A stretch of 32,445 bases of DNA from a bacterium (GTDB taxonomy: Bacteria; Eremiobacterota; Eremiobacteria; Baltobacterales; Baltobacteraceae), in NCBI GenBank assembly GCA_021784715.1, contig JAJYHP010000158.1:1-32445 (forward strand), read 5' to 3'. A program made the translations under genes and the position numbers. The stretch's first letter is position 1. Every line of letters starts with the position of its first letter. The notes under the pieces are model-generated. The model worked only from the letters and a program-made list of their open reading frames with translations, was not told the DNA's origin and did no database searches. Of this stretch, positions 23,476 to 30,300 are shown one piece after another.

Positions 23476-23549
23476 CTCCGGTGAATGGATGCGGACGCCT
23501 GTGCGCAGGCGCGAAAGCGGATGCCGTCAGGGGGTTTCTGGTTACCGGC
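23476..23549 (-). repeat. Intergenic repeat between the two propeller genes
   Basis: Second copy of the element at 21568-21642, with the same 6-bp hairpin at 23496-23511. It fills nearly the whole gap between the two propeller genes and supplies the Shine-Dalgarno side of the downstream gene (CACCGGAGGAGACGCTC on the - strand). The match shows that the duplicated unit included flanking DNA as well as the gene. Confidence 0.65.
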
Positions 23550-25208
23550 CTACGGCACAACCGCGATGCCGTACGGGCCGCTGAGGTTCGGGAAGGTGCC
23601 GGTGGGCGTCTGCTGCACGCCCTGAGCGTTGTACGCCGTCACGGTGTTGTTGCTGTAATTCGCCACGTAGAGCCAGCCGTTGGCCGGGTCGTAGGCGATG
23701 CCTTGCGGGTAGTTGAGGTTCGGGAAGCTGCCCGGGGTGCTCTGCTGCGCGCCCTGAGCGTTGTACGCCGTCACGGTGTTGTTGCCGTTGTTCGCCACGT
23801 AGAGCCAGCCGTTGGCCGGGTCGTAGGCGATGCCGTACGGGCCGCTGAGGTTCGGGAAGGTGCCCGGGGTACTCTGCTGCGCGCCCTGGGCGGTGTACGC
23901 CGTCATGGTGTTGTTGCCGTAGTTCACCACGTAGAGCAAGCCGTTGGCCGGGTCGTAGGCGATGCTGGTCGGGCCGTTGAGCCCCGAGAAGCCGCTGGGG
24001 CTCTGCAGAACGCCCTGAGCGTTGTACGCCGTCACGGTGCTGTTGTAGTAGTTCGCCACGTAGAGCCAGCCGTTGGCCGGGTCGTACGCAATGCTGTACG
24101 GGCTGTTGAGGCCCGACCAACCGCCGGTGAGGCCCTGTTGCGTGCCCTGCCCGTTGTACGCCGTCACGGTGTCGCTGCCGTTGTTCGCCACGTAGAGCCA
24201 GCCGTTGGCCGGGTCGTACGCGATGCTGTACGGGCCGCCGAGGCTCGGGAAGCTGCCGACGAGCGTCTGCTGCGTGCCCTGAGCGTCGTACGCCGTCACG
24301 GTGCTGTTGCCGAGGTTCGTCACGTAGAGCGTTGCGCTCCCCGAAAAGATGTCCGCGGCAGCGGTCAGCGGGCTCGCGCCACTGGCCGTTGTGGGCGTCA
24401 CGGTAGCGGTGAGCGTTGCGCCGGCGGGGTTGCTCGATGCGTTGGCGACCGTGAAGAGGTTGGGCGCGCTCGTGCCGATCGGCGTGACGGTGAACTGCGT
24501 GGCATCACTGGTCGTGAGGGCGACCGCGGGCGCACCGGGGCCCAGGATATAGTTGCCGTCGGCATCCACGCCGAGCACGCTCACCTGGCCGCTCTGCGCC
24601 ATGGGCAGGACGAATCCGGTGAGCGCATTCCCGGAGATCGTGGTGGCACTCGAGAGGACGGCCACCGCAGTCGGCACGCCACCCAAGGTGATGGGCAGGT
24701 TATTCGCCGCTCCGGCAGCGACCAAGAAACTCACGCTCTGCGCCTGCGAGAGCGCCTTCGTTCCCGCCGGTTGCGTGCAGGAGGAGAGCGAACAGCTCCC
24801 GCCGCTCGCGTTGGTGTACGCCTGATCGTAGGTAGTAAAGGTGCCGGTATAGCACGCGGTGCTGCTCGGGCAGGGCGCCAGCGCCAAACTCACGGTGCAG
24901 ACGAGATTCGAGTAGAGGTTCACCGTGCAGCTGGGGCTGCCGGTGGTGAGGTTGATTCCTTCGCTTAACGCTGTCGGCCCGGTGATGGTAACGGCGAGCG
25001 CCTGCGTCGCCGGCGAGATGTACTGCGGGCGGCGTTGCGCGGAACTCGCAGTCGTTGCGTGCTGGATCGTGATGGTTAGCCGCGCCGCGTTGCTTGCACC
25101 GATCGGCGCGCGTACGTGCGGCGGCACCGCCGCGCTCTGCGCGCCGCCGCAGCCGGCGAGACTTGCGCTAAGGAGGACGAGAAGTGCTACGCTGGCAAGT
25201 TTATGCAT
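23550..25208 (-). CDS. Six-bladed YVTN/NHL-type beta-propeller lipoprotein (paralogue of downstream gene)
   Basis: The 552-residue product has its own lipoprotein signal (MHKLASVALLVLLSASLAGCGG), different from its neighbour's. The N-terminal domain that follows is almost the same as in the neighbour, with the same Cys pattern and GVDADGNYILG. The propeller has five full 44-residue-type units (one shortened: LQSPSGFSGLN) plus opening and closing halves, making six blades, one fewer than the paralogue. Blades are more divergent from each other than in the other copy (TGGWSGLN, NYYNSTVTAY). Function is unknown; the lipid anchor places it on a membrane in the periplasm or at the surface. The start ATG is preceded by AGGA. 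Confidence 0.85.
   Translation of the reverse strand: MHKLASVALLVLLSASLAGCGGAQSAAVPPHVRAPIGASNAARLTITIQHATTASSAQRRPQYISPATQALAVTITGPTALSEGINLTTGSPSCTVNLYSNLVCTVSLALAPCPSSTACYTGTFTTYDQAYTNASGGSCSLSSCTQPAGTKALSQAQSVSFLVAAGAANNLPITLGGVPTAVAVLSSATTISGNALTGFVLPMAQSGQVSVLGVDADGNYILGPGAPAVALTTSDATQFTVTPIGTSAPNLFTVANASSNPAGATLTATVTPTTASGASPLTAAADIFSGSATLYVTNLGNSTVTAYDAQGTQQTLVGSFPSLGGPYSIAYDPANGWLYVANNGSDTVTAYNGQGTQQGLTGGWSGLNSPYSIAYDPANGWLYVANYYNSTVTAYNAQGVLQSPSGFSGLNGPTSIAYDPANGLLYVVNYGNNTMTAYTAQGAQQSTPGTFPNLSGPYGIAYDPANGWLYVANNGNNTVTAYNAQGAQQSTPGSFPNLNYPQGIAYDPANGWLYVANYSNNTVTAYNAQGVQQTPTGTFPNLSGPYGIAVVP
23553..24332 (-). repeat. 132-bp-type tandem coding repeats (propeller blades, copy 2)
   Basis: Coding repeats of the same family as at 21646-22563, with five full units and the split closing unit. 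The period is less regular than in copy 1 because one unit has lost codons in the loop between blades. Confidence 0.8.
24331..25159 (-). repeat. Near-identical duplicated segment, copy 2 (partner 22562-23390)
   Basis: Partner of the segment at 22562-23390, same strand and order, without indels relative to it. See that entry for the alignment points. Confidence 0.85.
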
Positions 25209-25246
25209 CGATGCGATCCTATTCTTTCATTCCGTCGAGTGCGTGG

Positions 25247-26383
25247 TTATTGAACGCCGATGCCGGAAGTGGTATAGGTGACGGTAACGGTTTTGGTTTG
25301 GCCACCTATAAAGTCGCTCAGCGTTTGCGTGCATGTCCCGGCGCTCGGTGAAGCGGCGACGGTATCGGTGAACGAGGTACCCGAAGCGGGTGAGGCGGTC
25401 GCGATGCTGCTGCATCCTGCCGCTAATGATTGCGTGATGCTGCGATTGTACGGCGCATTCGTCCAGCCGGTCTCCGATGCAGTGAATGTGCCGGTCGATC
25501 CGGTGCCCGAGGTCGCGTACAAGTCGATCTCCGGCAAACTCGCCACGAGTGGTCCGCTATAGACGATCGGTGAGAGCGCGGGTGTGAAGGTCGCGGTTCC
25601 GTTGGTAGCCCCGGCTGCGCTCGCCGTTAACGTCGCGGGCGCGATCGCCAGCCCGCCGTAGGCGAGCGTCAGGAGGTCGCCCGACGCAGTGGAGGTGACC
25701 GATCTCGCAGCCGCACCGCCGTTGACCGAGAGCGCGCTTCCTTGCGTGAGACTACTCGTATCGCTGTCGGTAATAGTCACCGGGTTTGCATAGGTACCGA
25801 GAATCGTGTTGCCGTCGACATCTTGCACCGTGAGCGTGAATGGCGTCGCAGCAAAGCTGCTGCCGGCCGTTCCGCTCGGTAGCGCCCCGATGAGAAACGC
25901 GTGCGGCACACCGTCGAGCACGATCGTGTTGCTGTTCGCTTGCCCGGCCTGAATCACCAAGGTCGGCGAGGCCGTCGAGACGACGTTGCCGCTACCGCCG
26001 TTCGCGTCGTAGGTGGTGAGCGAGAACGTATCGCTGCCCGGCGGCACCGAGGGGCCGGCGACGGTCGCCGTGCACGGGCAGCCGGTCAGCGTGAGATTCG
26101 AGGTCACGGTGGTGTTGGTGCTTCCGCTCGGAATCGGACCACCGTTGTATGCGGTAAACGCAATCGTCACCGATTTCACGTTCGCGGTGAGATATTTCGG
26201 TGCGCGCGCACCGCTCGCCGTCGATTTTCCGGAGTAGGTAAACGTAAAGTTCGTCGGAACCGCCGCCGCTTGGGGCCCTGGCGGGGTGACCGGCGGCGCA
26301 GCGCTCGGGGCCGATGCCCCGCCACCACATCCGACGAGTGCAAGTGCAAGCGTGCTTGCGATGATTCGTGCGTAGCGTTTCAT
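25247..26383 (-). CDS. Modular exported lipoprotein, non-propeller member of the same family
   Basis: The 378-residue product has a lipoprotein signal (ASTLALALVGCGGG). Its N-terminal domain (~60-220) is a diverged copy of the domain in the two propeller genes: LTANVKSVTIAF, C-C (LTGCPCTATVAGP), TFSLTTYD, VIQAGQANSNTIVLDGVP, VQDVDGNTILG, PVTITDSD. Instead of a propeller, the C-terminal ~90 residues form a different module (GTFTASETGWTNAPYNR...SPSAGTCTQTLSDF...VTYTTSGIGVQ). That module recurs in the next gene upstream. Function is unknown. AGGAG precedes the ATG by about 10 nt, and the stop of the upstream gene is 13 bp away, so the two are cotranscribed. Confidence 0.75.
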   Translation of the reverse strand: MKRYARIIASTLALALVGCGGGASAPSAAPPVTPPGPQAAAVPTNFTFTYSGKSTASGARAPKYLTANVKSVTIAFTAYNGGPIPSGSTNTTVTSNLTLTGCPCTATVAGPSVPPGSDTFSLTTYDANGGSGNVVSTASPTLVIQAGQANSNTIVLDGVPHAFLIGALPSGTAGSSFAATPFTLTVQDVDGNTILGTYANPVTITDSDTSSLTQGSALSVNGGAAARSVTSTASGDLLTLAYGGLAIAPATLTASAAGATNGTATFTPALSPIVYSGPLVASLPEIDLYATSGTGSTGTFTASETGWTNAPYNRSITQSLAAGCSSIATASPASGTSFTDTVAASPSAGTCTQTLSDFIGGQTKTVTVTYTTSGIGVQ

Positions 26384-26396
26384 GCCTGTGTTACTC

Positions 26397-27164
26397 CTAA
26401 ATTGGAAGTGAGGGACGAGCGCGGGCGGAATCGGATTGGATGATGATGCCGTTGGTGGTCACGACGATGGTGGTGGAGACGCGCTGTGCGCTCGCGTCGG
26501 TGAAGCTTGCGGTGCACGTGCCTGCAACGACGCCTTCAGCGGTGAAGGTGAAGCTCGGCCCGGTTCCCGCGCTCGGGGTCACCGTGGCGATGCCGCTGCA
26601 AGTATCACTCTCGGTAAACGCGCCGCTGTAACCGGTCTCTTGCACGAGAATCGATGCGGCACTCGCAGCACCGGTGCCGTTGACCGCAACGGCGCTGGGA
26701 TTAACGCTGAGCACGTTCGGCGGCGCCGGCGAGGGGCTCGGGCTACCGATGACGATGTTCTGCAACTGCGCCGGCGAGCTAACGATCCCGCCGTACCCGG
26801 AAACCGAGATCGAGGCGGATCCCTGTGCGAGCGCGCTGACGTAGGCTTGCCCATTCGGGCTGAGGATCGTCTGCGCACCGGTCGCTGCGGGCGATCGTTG
26901 CGTCGATTGCAGTTTCTGCGTCAGGCTCAGCACCGCGCCGTTACTGGAGGTAATCGTGAACGGGCCGACATAGCCGCCCTGGCTCACTTGCAAGATCGCC
27001 GTCTGCCCGACGGCCTGCAGCGGGCCAAGCAGATTCAATGAGAGCGGCGGCGGTGTCGGGGTGATGCTGCCCGGAACCCCAGCGCTCGATCCCGACGAGC
27101 ACGCGGCGAGCGCCCCAATGGCAAGGAGCGTGAATCCCAAAAAAAACTCGCGGCGAAAAAACAT
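26397..27164 (-). CDS. Exported lipoprotein with the shared C-terminal module
   Basis: The 255-residue product has a lipoprotein signal (LLAIGALAAC) followed by a Pro-rich stretch. An unrecognised beta-rich domain lies at ~40-140, then a second Pro/Ser linker (GSPSPSPAPPN). The C-terminal ~85 residues (VQETGYSGAFTESDTCSGIATVTPSAGTGPSFTFTA...GTCTASFTDASAQ...VVTTNGIIIQ) match the C-terminal module of the neighbouring 378-residue protein. It reads as an Ig-like domain with a conserved Cys pair. An AAGGG lies 7 nt before the ATG. It opens the lipoprotein cluster behind tamB and probably has its own promoter in the 176-bp gap upstream. Confidence 0.75.
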   Translation of the reverse strand: MFFRREFFLGFTLLAIGALAACSSGSSAGVPGSITPTPPPLSLNLLGPLQAVGQTAILQVSQGGYVGPFTITSSNGAVLSLTQKLQSTQRSPAATGAQTILSPNGQAYVSALAQGSASISVSGYGGIVSSPAQLQNIVIGSPSPSPAPPNVLSVNPSAVAVNGTGAASAASILVQETGYSGAFTESDTCSGIATVTPSAGTGPSFTFTAEGVVAGTCTASFTDASAQRVSTTIVVTTNGIIIQSDSARARPSLPI

Positions 27165-27340
27165 TTTTTATCCCTTGCGATCGAGCCATGCGCCAAGCAA
27201 ACGCTGTTCGCAATGGAAATTTGCTCCCCTCATTTGGGCGTCGTAAAGTACCTATCAGAGCGGGAAGAAGTTTTTGGGAACGACCGAAAAAGCGTTTGCT
27301 TTTTTATGTGCGGACGAAATTCAGTGAACCCTAGCCCACC
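27165..27340 (-). promoter_or_regulatory. Leader region of the lipoprotein cluster with an 11-bp inverted repeat
   Basis: This 176-bp AT-richer gap follows the tamB stop. It contains AAGCAAACGCT at 27195-27205 and its exact reverse complement AGCGTTTGCTT at 27291-27301, 85 bp apart. The second copy also forms the stem of a terminator-like hairpin. A promoter for the lipoprotein genes must be somewhere here if the hairpin ends tamB transcripts, but no clear -35/-10 pair was found. The ribosome binding site is AAGGG just before 27164. Confidence 0.4.
27287..27304 (-). terminator. Putative intrinsic terminator of tamB
   Basis: On the - strand the sequence AAAAAGC-AAAC-GCTTTTT forms a 7-bp stem with a 4-nt loop and ends in five T residues. 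It lies 36 bp after the tamB stop codon. The stem has only two GC pairs, which is weak for an intrinsic terminator, and the element is nearly symmetrical, so it could act in either direction. Confidence 0.45.
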
Positions 27341-30300
27341 CTATGGCCGTAGCTCGAGCGTGAAGCTAAATCCATTCGTGCCGTTGAGCGCGACGCCGAC
27401 CGGCGGAGCGGAGCCGTAGAAGAGCGTGTTCGAACCCGTGCCGAACGTGGTGTTGAGCAGATGTTGCGAGCCGATCACCGTGAAGAACGTGAGGCTCGCA
27501 ACCGTTCTGCGGCTCGGCACGAACTGCAGCGAGACCGATTGCCGCGTAATCGTTCCAAAGCTCGTCGAATACGCGACGCTGAACTTCTTGCCGAGAATTC
27601 GTTGCGCCGTGACCGCGACGCCGCCGGTGTAACTGAGATTGAGGCTCAGGTCGCTCAGCCCCAGTCCGCGCCCGAGCGCGCTCTCGATCGGCCCGAGCAG
27701 CGCGGAAGAAAACTGCGCGTTGAGTAGATTGAACGCTTCCTCGCCAACCGACGGCGCGCCCGCGTTCACACCAAACGATTGCGCCGATCCCACAACGCCG
27801 CCGAACGGCGCGATCAGCGCGAGAATCTGTTCGCGCGGATAACTCGGCTCGGAGCTGAGCTGCACGTCGAGTTCGTCGAGCGGGCCGCGCACCGCGATGC
27901 TCACCTTCGCGCTCCCGAAGGGATTGCGCGCGCGATTGGGATCGGGGTTGCTCACTTGCGCGGAGGCCGAAGCGGTGAGCGTCGGCATTACGCCATTCAC
28001 CGCCTGAAATCGCAGCGTCGCACTATCGACGCGAAACGATCGATCGAAGTAAACGAGCGATCCGCCGGTGGAAATAAATCGCCCTTGCAGCGTCGGCGCG
28101 CGCAACGTTCCGGCGAGCAGCGCGCTCCCCGTCGCGCCGATATCGAGCCCCGCGCCGTACCCACTGCCGCGAACGCGCACGCCGGATCCCAACGCGATGC
28201 CGACGTTGAACGCGAGGTCGAAGGGAAGGTGCCCGCTTCCCGTCGAGCCAGCGCCCGCAAAGGCCATAAAGGGCAGCACGCCGTCGCGCAGCGTCGCCTT
28301 CCCGCTCAGCGTGGCGAGCGATCCGCCCTTCCCCGCGAGCGTGAGATCGGCATCGATCGCTCCGCCCCCAAAGACCGGCGAATCGAGCGTCGCGCCGATC
28401 GCCTGCACGTGCGCCTGGTAACTCATCGCACCGCCCGCTCCGATATCGAACGTCCCCGAACCCAAAATGCGCCCCGGCCCTGCGAAGGCGCTCAACCCCG
28501 CGAGCTGCGCGTGCTTGCGCCCGAAGGTCAGCGTTCCGGTGATGCCGGTCAGCGGAACGCGCTCGAGATCGCTCTTGTAGCTCCCGTCGCGCAGCATGAA
28601 GCGTCCCGCCAAAGTGGGATCGTCGAGTCGACCCGCGAGCTGGCCGACGCCGTCGATCCGCCCCGCGAGCTCGCTGCCGTTCCCCAAGAAATGCGCGGCG
28701 AGCCCGGGGTCGAGATCGCTGACGGTGAGGCTCGCGTCGACCGGCGCGTTCCCGGGGCCAACCCCGAGCGGCGTGAGCCGAATCGGCAGCTCGCCGGAGA
28801 GATCGACCCGGCCGCGCAGGAAACGAGCGCCCGCGTTCTGGAGATCGAGCCGGCCGTTCGCGTAGGCGAGCGCCCCGAAGAGGCTCGGAATCTCCACCCC
28901 TTCAAGCGTCACGCCGCGCCCGTCGAAACCGGCGCGGAACCGCGGGTTGCGCTGCGTTCCCGCGATCGAGAACGTGCTCTCGAACTGCCCCGTGACGGGA
29001 GCGCTAAGGTGCGCGAGCCGAGAGACGATACCGGCGAGATCGTTCGAGCGCGCCGCGCCCTGAAGCGCGATCGGCGCGTTCGGTGCGAAGCCGAAGTACC
29101 CGTTCGCGCTCGCGTCGATTCCCTGCGCCGAAAGATCGAAGGCGGTCAAATCGACGTTGCTGCCGTCGCTCTGCCCCGCGAGCGTGAGTTTCTCGACCGG
29201 CAGGCCGAAGAGCGTGCCGTCGCTGAGCGCCGCGCTCCCCTGCGTGCGAGCGTGCGGATAGGAGCCTTGGAGCAGTAGCGTCGCATCGACGCGGCCGGTC
29301 ACCGGGACGCGCGGCAGATCGAGCACCGCGATCCAGGTCGCCAAGTCCAGGCCGCTGAGCGACGCGCGCAGATCGTAGCGCGCGTGGAGGAGCCCCGAGC
29401 GCCAGTTCGGCGCGGGGCGCGCCGCAACGCTACCGGTCGCCGCGAGCGCACCGAACGGCCCCGCATCGCTCACCACGCCGGTAACGACGTTGCGCGCGCT
29501 ACTCCAGCGCGCATTCGCCGCACCGAGCGTGAGGTTGCGCACGCGCAGCCCAACGACCCGAGCGCTCCCTTGCGAGCTAAAAACGTTGGCATTGCTCCGC
29601 AGCGCGAACGCGACGCTGCCGCGCCCCGCGAGCGTATCGCCGGTATCGAAGAGATCGTCGAAATCTTCCAGGTCGGCGTTGGGCGCTCGCAGCGCGAGCC
29701 GCGCCCCCGCATCGCCGTAAGCGGCATCGGCGCTCGTCGCCGTCGAGCCGACGAGCAAACGCCCGCCCGCGAGCGCGATGCGCTGCTGCGAGAGCGCGAT
29801 ACGGCCGCTCGCACGGCGGATTCCCTGGCCGTTGAAGTGGAGCCCCAGCCCCACGAGCGTCGCATTCGCAAGCGGTGCGCGCAGCGAGCCGCCGAGCGTG
29901 AAGCTCCCGGCGACGACGCCGCCGACCGGCGGGTGAACGACCGAGAACGCGTCGAGCAGCGGAGCGATCGGCGCCGCGGCGATTCGGCCGCTCGCGGAGA
30001 TCCGCGGGTCGCTCCCGCCGATCCCCCGCAGCGAACCCGCGATCGAACCGACCGCCCCGGAGAGCTCGCCGTTCGCCTGCGAGAAGCGCAGGTTGCCGAG
30101 CGCGTACCGGACGTTGCCGACGCCACCGAGCGTGAAGCGCCCGCTCCGCGCTCCCGAGAGCACCACCCCGCCGTGGTAACTCAGCGCCCGGCCATCGAAG
30201 CCAAGCTCGCCGTTCGCCCCGAGGCGCCCCGCTTGCAGCGGGAGCCCGAAGCGCTGAAACGGCTTCGCCGAGATCTGCGCCGCGACGAGCGAGACGGCAT

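Noticed and set aside
21660..24330. Regular repeats that might be taken for a CRISPR array
   Set aside because: The period is 132 bp, the repeats are in frame, and the 'spacers' are conserved coding sequence. No cas gene is present.
23481..24968. A 495-codon open frame on the + strand opposite propeller gene 2
   Set aside because: Same reason: a shadow of the 132-bp coding repeats in GC-rich DNA, without signal, motif or start region.
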